This document shows positions 51,663 to 61,266 of a stretch of 64,000 bases of DNA, piece after piece (the first letter of the stretch is position 1; every line of letters begins with the position of its first letter). A model generated the notes under the pieces. The model was not told where the DNA came from. It saw only the letters and a program-made list of their open reading frames with translations, and made no database searches. This stretch comes from Paraferrimonas haliotis (GTDB lineage: Bacteria; Pseudomonadota; Gammaproteobacteria; Enterobacterales; Shewanellaceae): NCBI RefSeq assembly GCF_002282895.1, contig NZ_NRRB01000001.1, forward strand, positions 310,001-374,000, given 5' to 3'. Both the position numbers and the translations under genes were made by a program.

Positions 51663-53129
51663 CTAGGCTTGCCAATAAGGCGTTTGCACTAAGGCGCTGC
51701 GACGCGACTGCTCCATGGCAAACACCAAAGACGCTTCTTTGCGCGACAGCCAGGCTTCAATATCCACACCAATGGCTTGCGCCTGCTCTCGAATGGCTTG
51801 GTAACAGGCCAGCTCATTAATGCCTTTGGCCATGTCATTCCAAGGTAAGCGAAATTCGTCGCGCCCGGCGTGTCCGTACAATTCGCCGTAACTCACGCCA
51901 ACCAACAAGCTTTTTTCTAGCGGCGCGGCAAATGCCAGATAATCGTCTTTATCTAAATCCGTGTCGATGGGCATCAACTGTTGTACTTTTTGCCAAGAGT
52001 CCGCCTGAAAGCGGGTGGCATGCTGGCGTAAATCCGAACTGTCGGTCTCTATTTGAGCAATACTGGCCAGTTTCAATAATTGCAGCTGTAATTGCCCGTA
52101 CTGAAGCGCCTCAAGCAACCCCGCTAATCGCTGCTCCAGTTGCAAGTTAGCCAGCGCCTGGCTCATGGCCGCATTAAGCTGCTCAGGGTCCAGCTTTTTG
52201 CGCAGGCTTTTGCTGTTGATATCTAATGCATAGGTGAGGGCGCTCGCTTTGTCTACAAAACTAAGTTGCCCTTCAAACCAAGCAAACAGCTGCCTCGCTT
52301 GCTCATCGAGTTGCTGAAATTGCGTCAGTACCAGCTTTAACATGCGTAGCGTTTGTCGTAAGTCTTGCCATAGGCTCGGACTAGGATAGGACTCAAGCAT
52401 GAGCTCCAATTGTTGCCAGCGCTCTAAACCGGCCATGACCAGCTTTTTAAACGCTTGCGCGGGTGATAGGTCGTCACTGAGTTGAATAAAGTCCAAGTCG
52501 GTAAGATAGGCATCGAACGCTTGCGCCGCGAGTTGATAACCGCGCTTAGCTTTGCTTTCTTGCCCCAAACGCAATGGCACCCGCTCAGCAAGCATTGTTG
52601 CGCAGTTAAATAAAACAGCTGGGTCATCATCAATCAGTTCAAGTTCCACCTCGCTAATGGGTAACTCGGTGTTATTACAGGTTATCGCGCCGCTATCCAA
52701 GCACACCTCCAGCTGCTGTTGCTCAACCTGAAGGCGCCACAAATGGCGGGTGAAATCGGTATTAAATAGAGGTGTTAGTTGCTGTTGCAACTGCGCGATA
52801 TCGGCGTTTTTAGGCCAAATGCTGCTGTCAAATTGAGCTAAATCGGGTAACTCACCGGCAATGGGTACGTTGTATTCTGGGCGACTGTGCAGCCCACCAC
52901 TTACCTGGCCGGCGGTTTTAATGGTTTGCTCGTTGATGCCTTCGCCATTTCGAACTCTAAGACCCATGTGCCACTGTCGAAGCTGCAGTGCGTCGGTGTC
53001 GAAGTAGGTGTTGCGCAAATGAAGTACTTTCTCATCGACAGTCACCCCGAGTTGAGGTACCTGATCCTTGAGTTTTTGCCTGTGTTTTTTGTTTATAAGT
53101 AGCTTTAGTTCAACTTCGGTTTGGCTCAT
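51663..53129 (-). CDS. ygiF: Inorganic triphosphatase YgiF-like, CYTH plus CHAD domains
   Basis: 488 residues. CYTH domain (about 1-200): EVELKL is the ExExK motif, with LRNTYFDTDALQL, GLRVR and VELELIDDDPA. CHAD domain (C-terminal half) is helical (LVLTQFQQLDEQARQLFAWFEGQ). E. coli YgiF hydrolyses tripolyphosphate; CHAD domains bind polyphosphate. It is divergent from a DUF47/Pit phosphate pair, which suits a phosphate role. Confidence 0.85.
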   Translation of the reverse strand: MSQTEVELKLLINKKHRQKLKDQVPQLGVTVDEKVLHLRNTYFDTDALQLRQWHMGLRVRNGEGINEQTIKTAGQVSGGLHSRPEYNVPIAGELPDLAQFDSSIWPKNADIAQLQQQLTPLFNTDFTRHLWRLQVEQQQLEVCLDSGAITCNNTELPISEVELELIDDDPAVLFNCATMLAERVPLRLGQESKAKRGYQLAAQAFDAYLTDLDFIQLSDDLSPAQAFKKLVMAGLERWQQLELMLESYPSPSLWQDLRQTLRMLKLVLTQFQQLDEQARQLFAWFEGQLSFVDKASALTYALDINSKSLRKKLDPEQLNAAMSQALANLQLEQRLAGLLEALQYGQLQLQLLKLASIAQIETDSSDLRQHATRFQADSWQKVQQLMPIDTDLDKDDYLAFAAPLEKSLLVGVSYGELYGHAGRDEFRLPWNDMAKGINELACYQAIREQAQAIGVDIEAWLSRKEASLVFAMEQSRRSALVQTPYWQA

Positions 53130-53148
53130 TTGTCACAATTTCTCGATA

Positions 53149-53166
53149 ATGTCATAAAAGCATCAT
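53149..53166. promoter_or_regulatory. Candidate Pho box
   Basis: ATGTCAT-AAAA-GCATCAT follows the PhoB layout of two 7-mers separated by 4 bp; the first matches at 6 of 7 positions and the second at 4 of 7. It lies 20 bp before ygiF and about 190 bp before the PhoU-like gene. Confidence 0.3.
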
Positions 53167-53356
53167 GCAGGTTTCATTTGTTAGTAATCTTAGCAATCCT
53201 GCATACAGCAAGAGTTTCAGCAGTTCTTACCTTATCGCGCCATTTCATTAACTTGCATTTAACAATTTAATCGGTTTTATTTAGTAATCGCTTGTGTTAA
53301 CTTGCGCCAAAATTTCCGATGGGAAATGAAATTTAATCACTAAATAGGTAACGGCT

Positions 53357-54037
53357 ATGCCAGTAAACTCTATTTTAGGTGTCTTTGCAAAGTCACCTAT
53401 TAAACCGCTCCAAGAACATATAAATACGGTAAAAGAGTGCACCAACACCTTAATCCCTTTTTTAGAAGCAGTTATTGCTAAGGATTGGGCGGCTGCAAAC
53501 AAGTATCGCGATAAAGTAAGCAAACTTGAAAAAGATGCTGACGTTATTAAGCGCGACCTGCGTATGTCACTTCCTGGTGGCTTATTTATGCCGGTTGAGC
53601 GAGGCGATATCTTGGAAGTATTAACCCACCAAGACAAAATTGCCAACAAAGCGAAAGACATCGCAGGTCGAATGATTGGTCGCGAACTTGAGATTCCGGC
53701 AGGTCTAGAAAATGACTTCTTGGCCTATACCAAGCGTTGTATCGATGCAGTAGAGCAAGCGCACGAAGCCATTAACGAGCTGGACGAGTTGCTAGAGTCA
53801 GGCTTTAGAGGCCGTGAAGTTGAGTTGGTCGCTAAGATGATCCAACGCCTTGATCGCATTGAAGACGACACCGACGCCATGCAAATTCAGTTGCGTCGAA
53901 GCCTCTTTGAAATCGAAAAAGACATGAATCCTGTGGATGTCATTGTGCTTTATAAAATCATTGAGTGGACGGGCGACTTAGCCGATTTGGCTGAGCGCGT
54001 AGGTTCTCGTCTTGAGCTGATGTTGGCTCGAGCTTAA
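53357..54037 (+). CDS. DUF47 PhoU-like phosphate transport regulator
   Basis: 226 residues, all helical, with LRMSLPGGLFMPVERGDILEVLTHQDKIANKAKDI and IEDDTDAMQIQLRRSLFEIE. DUF47 proteins pair with Pit transporters. It lies 30 bp upstream of pit in the same direction. Confidence 0.9.
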   Translation: MPVNSILGVFAKSPIKPLQEHINTVKECTNTLIPFLEAVIAKDWAAANKYRDKVSKLEKDADVIKRDLRMSLPGGLFMPVERGDILEVLTHQDKIANKAKDIAGRMIGRELEIPAGLENDFLAYTKRCIDAVEQAHEAINELDELLESGFRGREVELVAKMIQRLDRIEDDTDAMQIQLRRSLFEIEKDMNPVDVIVLYKIIEWTGDLADLAERVGSRLELMLARA

Positions 54038-54067
54038 TCCTTAACCGAAGATAATAGGTAAATTAAC

Positions 54068-55339
54068 ATGGTAGATGTTTTAGCCACCCACGGTTACTGG
54101 TTAATCGGATTTGCAGCGCTGTTTGGTTTTTTAATGGCGTGGGGTATTGGTGCCAATGACGTTGCTAATGCAATGGGTACCTCCGTTGGTTCAAAAGCAA
54201 TTACAATCAAGCAAGCCATTATAATTGCAATGATCTTTGAGTTCGCGGGCGCTTATCTCGCGGGCGGTGAAGTAACCAGCACCATTCGTAAAGGCATTAT
54301 TGACTCGGGTTACTTCGTAGAAACACCTGAACTGCTTGTCTTTGGTATGATTTCGGCCTTGCTTGCGGCAGGTTTGTGGTTAGTATTAGCCTCATATTTA
54401 GGTTGGCCGGTATCAACCACTCACTCCATTATTGGCGCCATTGTTGGTTTTGCCGCTGTAGGTGTTGGTACTGAAGCAGTTGAATGGGGCAAAGTGGGCG
54501 GTATTGTTGGCTCTTGGGTGGTGACCCCAGCCATATCGGGCATCATTGCTTATCTGATATTCCAAACCGCACAGAATTTGATTTTTGATAAAGAAGATCC
54601 GTTTGCAGCGGCTAAGAAATACGTGCCTATTTACATGATGTTTGCCGGCTTTATTATGTCGCTGGTAACCATCACCAAGGGTCTTAAGCACGTTGGTATT
54701 AAGTTCTCCAACTTCGAAGCCTTTACGCTATCCATCTTAATTGGTCTAATCGTTGCGGGCATTGGTAAGTACTTTATTAGCCGAGTTAAGGTAAACATGG
54801 AAGCCACCCGTGATGATCATTACCATAACGTAGAGAAAATCTTTGCGATCTTAATGGTTATTACCGCCTGTTGTATGGCGTTTGCCCACGGTTCAAACGA
54901 CGTGGCCAATGCCATTGGTCCTTTGGCAGCTGTGGTATCGATTGTTAACGACCCGAACCATGACATCAGTGCTAAAGCGCAGCTTGCGCCTTGGATTTTA
55001 CCTTTAGGTGCTGTTGGTATCGTTATGGGCTTGGCTATTTTCGGCAAGCGCGTGATTGAAACCATTGGTAAGAACATTACTCACCTAACCCCAAGCCGTG
55101 GTTTTGCGGCAGAGCTTGCTGCAGCGAGCACTGTGGTGATTGCCTCTGGTACCGGTCTACCGATTTCTACCACGCAAACCTTGGTAGGCGCGGTATTAGG
55201 TGTTGGTATGGCACGCGGTATTGCGGCACTGAATTTAGGTGTGGTGCGTAACATCGTAGTGTCTTGGGTTATTACGCTGCCAGCGGGTGCTGGCCTGTCA
55301 ATCATGTTCTTCTTCATGATTAAAGGCATCTTCAGTTAA
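54068..55339 (+). CDS. pitA: Low-affinity inorganic phosphate transporter (Pit family)
   Basis: 423 residues with about ten membrane segments and the duplicated PHO4 signatures GANDVANAMGTSVGSKA and HGSNDVANAIGPLAAV. Moves phosphate with protons or metal cations. A strong hairpin follows. Confidence 0.92.
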   Translation: MVDVLATHGYWLIGFAALFGFLMAWGIGANDVANAMGTSVGSKAITIKQAIIIAMIFEFAGAYLAGGEVTSTIRKGIIDSGYFVETPELLVFGMISALLAAGLWLVLASYLGWPVSTTHSIIGAIVGFAAVGVGTEAVEWGKVGGIVGSWVVTPAISGIIAYLIFQTAQNLIFDKEDPFAAAKKYVPIYMMFAGFIMSLVTITKGLKHVGIKFSNFEAFTLSILIGLIVAGIGKYFISRVKVNMEATRDDHYHNVEKIFAILMVITACCMAFAHGSNDVANAIGPLAAVVSIVNDPNHDISAKAQLAPWILPLGAVGIVMGLAIFGKRVIETIGKNITHLTPSRGFAAELAAASTVVIASGTGLPISTTQTLVGAVLGVGMARGIAALNLGVVRNIVVSWVITLPAGAGLSIMFFFMIKGIFS

Positions 55340-55360
55340 TCAGTGTTGATCCACTTCAAA

Positions 55361-55387
55361 AGAGGGGAGCCAAAACGGCTCCCCTCT
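55361..55387 (+). terminator. Terminator after the phosphate operon
   Basis: AGAGGGGAGCC-N5-GGCTCCCCTCT, a perfect 11-bp stem, with little T-run. Confidence 0.75.
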
Positions 55388-55448
55388 TGCATATTGGCGT
55401 CGAACTGCCTAGCATGGGCTCATCCATTAGTTTGAGAGTCTAAAGAAC

Positions 55449-56066
55449 GTGAAACTAACTCGAAAAACCGCATTAGCGCTGATGTTTATTGGCAGTGCCT
55501 CACTCACCTCTATGAGCGCTGTTGCTGCAGATGCTTACATCTCTGACAACGTCTATGTGTATTTGCAAGCTGGCCCTTCTAATCAATATCGAATCTTAGG
55601 CACCATTGAAACTGGGCAAAAGATTACGCTCTTAAACGAAACTCAAAACGATTACGTAAAAATAAGAGATCACAAAGGCCGTGAAGGTTGGCTGCCCAGT
55701 GAATACGTGAGCAATAGCGAGAGCTTTCGTTATCAAGTAAGTAATGCCAATAGTGCCAAAGAAGCTGCCGACGCTAAAGCGCAGCAAGCCCAGCAAGCGC
55801 TCAATGAATTGCAAACGGTTAAATCGGATCTAGACAGCGAGTTGTCACAAACTAAGGCTGAATTAGCCAAAACCAAACGGTCGTTAGCGGCGGCACTTGA
55901 ATCGCAACAGGTGGCTGAAAAGGCTCTGGCGGATGTGCGCAATGACGAAGAGTTCGCCATGTGGCGCGAAGGCGGCATGATAGCCGGCGTGGGTATCATA
56001 CTCGGCCTTATTATTGCTTACTTGCCAAAGCCAAGAAAGCGCAGCGGCGCTAATCCTTGGATGTAA
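55449..56066 (+). CDS. SH3-domain envelope protein (TIGR04211 / YgiM-like)
   Basis: 205 residues from a GTG start. Signal peptide (ALMFIGSASLTSMSAVAA), a bacterial SH3 domain (VYVYLQAGPSNQYRILGTIETGQKI), a coiled coil of about 80 residues and a C-terminal transmembrane helix (MIAGVGIILGLIIAYL). Its end overlaps the MscS gene end by 17 bp. Function is likely at the cell envelope, details unknown; YgiM is encoded near ygiF in E. coli. Confidence 0.88.
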   Translation: MKLTRKTALALMFIGSASLTSMSAVAADAYISDNVYVYLQAGPSNQYRILGTIETGQKITLLNETQNDYVKIRDHKGREGWLPSEYVSNSESFRYQVSNANSAKEAADAKAQQAQQALNELQTVKSDLDSELSQTKAELAKTKRSLAAALESQQVAEKALADVRNDEEFAMWREGGMIAGVGIILGLIIAYLPKPRKRSGANPWM

Positions 56067-56970
56067 TGCCTTCGCCATTAACCAGCTGAGTGGTTTGGTT
56101 AATGCTTGGAGCCATAATGCCCTGTTTCTTAAATTCCGACATCACTCTTAGGGTGATGTCGGTTTCAAATAATTTCTCATATTTGGTATCCAGCACATAG
56201 GCTTTGAGCGTGAGCTTGATGCCGAAATAGGTATCGCTGATTTCTTGCTTAACTAATACCACAATGGGTTTGGGTAAATGAATATAACGACTCGATGCCG
56301 CTGCTTCTCGAATAATGTCTCGCGCCAATGTAAGGTCTTGATCTAACGCCACATGAAACGGAATGGATACCTGCATGTCTAGGGCGCCATAGTTGCCACT
56401 CACCACCACATCACTTAAAAATTTACTGTTAGGTATGGTAATAATGTCGTCGGTTAAGGTGCGCATTCGAACAGAGCGCAGACCAATGGAGGTGATGTCG
56501 CCGTAGTGCCCTTCAAAAGTGACTCTATCGCCCACTTGAAAGGGGCGGTCAATCATTACCGTAAGGCCGGCAATAAAGGATGCGGCGAGATCTTTCATAG
56601 CGAAGCCTACCGAAACCGCTAAGGTACCGCCAATCAGCGCCAGAACTCTATCGTCGACTCGAAAGCTCAACATGAACACCGTAATGCCCGCGGTCATGTA
56701 CACAAAAAACTGGAAAAAAGATTGCAGCTTTTGGGCTAACATTCGTCGTTGTGCGAACTGACTGCCAATATTGTCTACGATGTTCTGGGTAAACTTGAGT
56801 AACCCCCAAGCAATGAGCACCACCAACATGGAGGTAGCAACGCCACTCCAACGAATGAGATTGGCGATTTCTGCCAGGTTATCAAGGTTTGCTCCGCCAT
56901 CTTCGGCATATGCAGAAGGACTTGCACTTACGAGTATTGCTGCACTAATAAGCCAAACTATTCGCGTCAT
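56050..56970 (-). CDS. MscS-family mechanosensitive channel
   Basis: 306 residues with a signal-like start, several membrane helices and the pore plus beta-domain signature VGFAMKDLAASFIAGLTVMIDRPFQVGDRVTFEGHYGDI. The shape matches small-conductance channels that release solutes on hypo-osmotic shock. It begins directly at the end of the ATPase gene, so the two are one operon. Confidence 0.88.
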   Translation of the reverse strand: MTRIVWLISAAILVSASPSAYAEDGGANLDNLAEIANLIRWSGVATSMLVVLIAWGLLKFTQNIVDNIGSQFAQRRMLAQKLQSFFQFFVYMTAGITVFMLSFRVDDRVLALIGGTLAVSVGFAMKDLAASFIAGLTVMIDRPFQVGDRVTFEGHYGDITSIGLRSVRMRTLTDDIITIPNSKFLSDVVVSGNYGALDMQVSIPFHVALDQDLTLARDIIREAAASSRYIHLPKPIVVLVKQEISDTYFGIKLTLKAYVLDTKYEKLFETDITLRVMSEFKKQGIMAPSINQTTQLVNGEGITSKD

Positions 56971-59379
56971 TTATTTCACCAAAAGATGTTGGTTATGCAA
57001 GGTGTCGGTAATGTACCTAAACCAGTGGGATGATATTTTCGCTTTGTCATCTAGCAGTTCAATGAAGCCGCGATTTTGGAAGTAACGCAGGGTATTAAGC
57101 ACTTCTGAAAAACTCAGCTGAGTACAATCCGATAACTCTTCAGCGGAGGCGACTTCCAGCTGGACAATCGCCCTTAGCACCGCCAACATTGGCTTAGGCA
57201 TGGTTTCCAGCTCTTTTGCATCCGGCGCTTTGAAGATGCGTACATAAACCTGATCATCGGTTTTGTCGCGATGCAGTGACATTCTAAAAAAGCGTAATGC
57301 TACGGTTGGATTGCCGTCGGAGTAATCCCATAGAATGCGATAAAACCCCATTTCCGCGCGCTCTTCTTCGGTTAAATCTTGCTCGTCCCACTGTTTAGGT
57401 AGCTTGAGTCCGGCGAAGCTAATGGCGTGCTCGCCTTCTTTGGCGATGCGGGTTTGCAGTAAGTCAGCAATTTGTTGCTCGCTCCAACGGGGTAAGGCTA
57501 ACACCTTATCAAACAGCAGACGCTCGCCTCGCGCTCGGTCAATAAAGCGCCAGGTGGATTGGTCGATACCCAGCACTACACCGTGATTGTTTCTGCCACG
57601 GCGAACCAGCTTGGTAAACTTCATTAACTCGCTTAAACCGCCGACTTTTGGGCTAACCAGTCGTTGCGAATTATCGATACACAACAAAATGCGATGCTCT
57701 GCCTTGCGCAGATGTTTCACCAACTCGATTTCGGTGGCGTCTTCAGGCATCCCTAGTTCGGCTTTAATTGCTTTGAGTAGCTCATTAAAGCCGCCGTGAG
57801 GGCAGTTAATGTAATAGCCGTGTTCTGACTTGCTGCGGTACAACAAGCGCTTTAAGAAAGTGGTGAGTCCTAAACCGCGCTCGCTGCATACCATTACCAT
57901 GGCGGGAATATTGGCCAATACGTAGCGTGACAATTCGTTCAACTGCTCTTTGCCATAGTCTTCGACCAAAGTGCTGTCTTGATGACCGGGGGCAATGTAG
58001 TTAAACGCCTCGTCGCCTTTTATGCGTTTCATGTGTTGGCTTTCTTCAGCGATTTGGCTTTGCTTGGCCACTTCCACTCTAAATAAGTAAGCCAAAGCGT
58101 GCTTGAACATCTGGTACTGGGACAGGTTTTGGTAGAGCTCAAAGAACAGTCGTTGCCGAATCAGCACCACCATGCCTATCGCGGTGGCTACCGGGCTTAG
58201 TAACCAATGCTTTTGGTGGTCGATGGCCCAATGGATATAAGGGGGGGCGTCTTCCATCTTATTCACTTGCTGGAAAACGACGCTGCGCCAACTGACTAAG
58301 GTTTTTACGAGTATGACCAAAAATATCAACAGCATGCTGGATTGGACCCAAGAATATATGGTGCCCTCGTTAACGCTGAGCTTGGTAGAGGTTAAGATAA
58401 TGCCAACAAAAACGCCGGTCCAAACCCAAAGCTTAATGGTACTCATTCTAAGCTGTACAATGCCGCTGATGTTATTACTGTGACTGTGGAACGAGGCAAA
58501 TTCGGTGACCAGCTTAATGACAATAACAGCCGTGAAACTCCAACGCACAATAATATCGACGTAACTGAGACCGCTAAAGCCAGGCAGTTCCAGTAAAATC
58601 AGCAGTACAATGTGTATCGCAATCAACCACGCCAATGGTTTGTGGATCCGATTGGCATAACGCCAAAAAGTGGTGCTTAAGCTTTCTTTGCGCCTTGGGT
58701 GCTGCTTGGCCAACTCTAATCGAGAAATAACGAAGTTGTGTCCCGCTTTCAGCCAAAATTTCAAAACTCCAAACACCAGCAGAATCTTTATTACCACCAA
58801 AATGGCCGGCACAGGAGATACGCGCAAGTCTTGAGCAAAGGTAATTAGGTTTCTTAGCTGGGCGATAAACTGGTATCGAACAATGGTTTGAGTTACGGCG
58901 GCTTCTTGCCAGAGTTGACGCACGCCATCGGGGCCAAATCCGGTATAGCGATTGTTTACATCGCTGCTCACGTATTTAAGCAGCCATGCCTTACTGTGAT
59001 TTAAGCTGTCTAGGCTGAGTTTTTGGGTTTCGATTTGCTCCCAAGCGGATTGTTTTTGCTCGGAAGGTAGTTGATGGTAACTTTTCAGCGATTCTGACAA
59101 TTCACCGCGCTGGCTAGCAACTTGGCTGAAGGTATAGCTGAGTAAGTTAGCGGCGTGGGAAAGGTCGCGCTTGCTGGCTAAATGAGGCTCTGGCAGCGAA
59201 TCTATTTTCTCTTTTACTTCAATGCTTTGGGTCGAAAGTGTTTGGCTGTCATAGTCGCTCCAATCAATCTCTGCAGCAACACAAACGCTGAACAACAAAG
59301 CCTGCAGGGCTAACAGAGGGGTTAGCCACCTATTGATTACCGAGGATGGTGCCGAACTGGTGTGGACGCTCGAGTTCAT
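56971..59379 (-). CDS. Large membrane protein with AAA/STAND-like ATPase domain
   Basis: 802 residues. An N-terminal signal-like helix and periplasmic stretch, then multiple membrane helices between about 185 and 450. A cytoplasmic P-loop domain follows: CSERGLGLTTFLKRLLYRS at about 500 (Walker A-like), RILLCIDNSQRLV at about 565 (Walker B-like), then a winged-helix end (LSDCTQLSFSEVLNTLRYFQNRGFIEL, about 740-790). I do not recall a named family. It abuts MscS with no gap, hinting that it senses something and controls the channel or membrane stress; inference. Confidence 0.75.
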   Translation of the reverse strand: MNSSVHTSSAPSSVINRWLTPLLALQALLFSVCVAAEIDWSDYDSQTLSTQSIEVKEKIDSLPEPHLASKRDLSHAANLLSYTFSQVASQRGELSESLKSYHQLPSEQKQSAWEQIETQKLSLDSLNHSKAWLLKYVSSDVNNRYTGFGPDGVRQLWQEAAVTQTIVRYQFIAQLRNLITFAQDLRVSPVPAILVVIKILLVFGVLKFWLKAGHNFVISRLELAKQHPRRKESLSTTFWRYANRIHKPLAWLIAIHIVLLILLELPGFSGLSYVDIIVRWSFTAVIVIKLVTEFASFHSHSNNISGIVQLRMSTIKLWVWTGVFVGIILTSTKLSVNEGTIYSWVQSSMLLIFLVILVKTLVSWRSVVFQQVNKMEDAPPYIHWAIDHQKHWLLSPVATAIGMVVLIRQRLFFELYQNLSQYQMFKHALAYLFRVEVAKQSQIAEESQHMKRIKGDEAFNYIAPGHQDSTLVEDYGKEQLNELSRYVLANIPAMVMVCSERGLGLTTFLKRLLYRSKSEHGYYINCPHGGFNELLKAIKAELGMPEDATEIELVKHLRKAEHRILLCIDNSQRLVSPKVGGLSELMKFTKLVRRGRNNHGVVLGIDQSTWRFIDRARGERLLFDKVLALPRWSEQQIADLLQTRIAKEGEHAISFAGLKLPKQWDEQDLTEEERAEMGFYRILWDYSDGNPTVALRFFRMSLHRDKTDDQVYVRIFKAPDAKELETMPKPMLAVLRAIVQLEVASAEELSDCTQLSFSEVLNTLRYFQNRGFIELLDDKAKISSHWFRYITDTLHNQHLLVK

Positions 59380-59443
59380 CGCATTTAATCCATTGTTACT
59401 GCTTAGTTAATAACGATAATGTAACCAGCCCACACTGTCCAAA

Positions 59444-60268
59444 TTATTTGCGTTGTAATAATTGTTTTATTTCATTGAGTTGGGCTTGAATGTCAGCCTG
59501 GTTGCTTTCCATGTTGGTTTGATTTTGTTGCATGGCTTGCTGATTCGTTTGCAACTCTTCTAACAAGCTTTGCAATTTGGCATTGGTGCGTTCTTCGTAC
59601 GCATTAATACTTTCTTCCTGATCGGGGTGAACAAACAAGGAGGCAACGTAACCCGATACCACACCAAAAAAGCCAACACCGCCAATAATCACCAAGCCGC
59701 CGAGGATGCGCCCAGCACTTGTGGAAGGGTAGTAGTCGCCATAGCCAACGGTGGATATGGTCACAAATGCCCACCACAAGGCTTCTTCGGCGGTATTAAT
59801 ATTCGATGCAGGATTGCCGCCTTCAATTAATAAAATCAATATTGAGCTGAAACTCACCAGTACGAGGGTGGCTAGCATTAACCCCATGATACTGGTTTGG
59901 GCGCGTTGGCGAATCAGTGGTACTAATATTGAACGACTCATACGAATAAGACGAATAACGCGCAATATTTGGAATATTCGAGCAAATCGAAGTTGCTCAA
60001 TGGCGGGTATACTGGCCACACAATCTATCCAATTGCGTTTGATATAGGTCATTTTATCGGAGCTGCGAAAGAGACCACCAAAGAACTTGGCTTGAAAGAT
60101 AATGCAAATGCCGGTGTCGATGTAAAACAGCAAGCGATAGGTTTCGACGCCGATGTCGTGAAAGGTCATGGTCCAAACGACGACGACTGCAATGACGGAT
60201 AAAACCATCATAGCGATTTCGACTGGGGTTAGCTGAAATTCTACCTTGGGGTGTTGCGTGCCTGCCAT
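59444..60268 (-). CDS. Voltage-gated-type potassium channel
   Basis: 274 residues: a six-helix VGIC channel. S4-like basic segment (FARIFQILRVIRLIRMSRSI), pore and filter STVGYGDYYPS, then S6 and a coiled-coil C-terminus of about 55 residues rich in Gln and Asn (LEELQTNQQAMQQNQTNMESN). It follows a small gene by 18 bp in the leftward operon. Confidence 0.9.
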   Translation of the reverse strand: MAGTQHPKVEFQLTPVEIAMMVLSVIAVVVVWTMTFHDIGVETYRLLFYIDTGICIIFQAKFFGGLFRSSDKMTYIKRNWIDCVASIPAIEQLRFARIFQILRVIRLIRMSRSILVPLIRQRAQTSIMGLMLATLVLVSFSSILILLIEGGNPASNINTAEEALWWAFVTISTVGYGDYYPSTSAGRILGGLVIIGGVGFFGVVSGYVASLFVHPDQEESINAYEERTNAKLQSLLEELQTNQQAMQQNQTNMESNQADIQAQLNEIKQLLQRK

Positions 60269-60286
60269 GGACTTGTATTCACTTAA

Positions 60287-60625
60287 CTAGTTCTTTTCAA
60301 CATAGCGTATCAGATCCGCCAGCACTTGTTTCTTTATTTCTAATTGATCATTAGGGTCGAGCTGATACTTTTTTGCCAGCTCTTCATAGTCACCAGGGTT
60401 TAGGGTTAACGTTAGGCGAGGGCGTTTCGGGCGTCGGTTAACGCTTAAGCCAAGTATTGAGCGAATTTGATCGGAAGGGCTTAAGCCGGCATCAAGGGCT
60501 TCGCGGCGAATATGATGCTGAAACTGTTCATCAAGATCAAAAGCGACCTGAGTCGCTTTTGCTGCACGCTGTCCTGCCTGCCATTTTTCCGGTAAATCGC
60601 TTTTAGGCTTATCGGGTTTGCTCAT
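60287..60625 (-). CDS. Small protein of the yjf cluster
   Basis: 112 residues from ATG 60625, overlapping the yjfK stop (ATGA). Basic N-terminus, then helical segments (VAFDLDEQFQHHIRREALDAGLSPSDQIRSILGL). Looks like a DNA-binding or interaction module; no named family. Confidence 0.6.
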   Translation of the reverse strand: MSKPDKPKSDLPEKWQAGQRAAKATQVAFDLDEQFQHHIRREALDAGLSPSDQIRSILGLSVNRRPKRPRLTLTLNPGDYEELAKKYQLDPNDQLEIKKQVLADLIRYVEKN

Positions 60626-61263
60626 GATGGCCAATACTCACGAATGTCAGAAACGGGGCGATACAAAGTCAGCAATACGTCGGTTTCGCCATTCTCATAA
60701 ACTTCGATGTCAATGGCATGAGTGTCTTCATCGTTAACCAACTGGTAGCCTTCAAACGCTTCGCCATGATTCAGGTTACTGTCTTGTGGCGGCGGAGACT
60801 GACGATAGTCTTGGCGGTGGAAATAGCCAAAGTCCGCGTGATCAGTTTTGCGATAATGTCCAGCAAACCAACCGCTTAACTCGGGATCCGATGACTCGGG
60901 TTGCAATTCCGCCCTAACGTCTTCTTCAAATACGTCGGCAAAGGCTTCCATGTCGAACAAGGATTCCACTTCAGCTCGGGTTAGTTTAATGGAGAGGGTC
61001 AAATATTCTTGGTCATCATTTTCGACGCCGAGAAAAATTAGATGGGTGCCGCTACCGCGCAGTAACCACTCTGGTGAACGCTGATGCTTGTATTCATAAC
61101 AATGCACCGCTTCCACCTTGAGCTGTTGACCACGCAGTTGCGGCGGTAACGCAAAACTGTCATCAAGGACAATCATATCGCCCTGATTGAGTGCCGAGGG
61201 GTGGTTGAGCTGGCGAGGCGCCGGCTCATCTTTGCCACCAAACAGCTTTTTAAAAAAGCTCAT
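60622..61263 (-). CDS. yjfK: YjfK family protein (DUF2491)
   Basis: 213 residues; AVHCYEYKHQRSPEWLLRGSG, YFHRQDYRQSPPPQDSN and AIDIEVYENGETDVLLTLYRPVSDIREYWPS are typical of DUF2491. It lies 3 bp after yjfJ. The family is widely linked to PspA-like yjfJ. Confidence 0.82.
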   Translation of the reverse strand: MSFFKKLFGGKDEPAPRQLNHPSALNQGDMIVLDDSFALPPQLRGQQLKVEAVHCYEYKHQRSPEWLLRGSGTHLIFLGVENDDQEYLTLSIKLTRAEVESLFDMEAFADVFEEDVRAELQPESSDPELSGWFAGHYRKTDHADFGYFHRQDYRQSPPPQDSNLNHGEAFEGYQLVNDEDTHAIDIEVYENGETDVLLTLYRPVSDIREYWPS

Positions 61264-61266
61264 AGC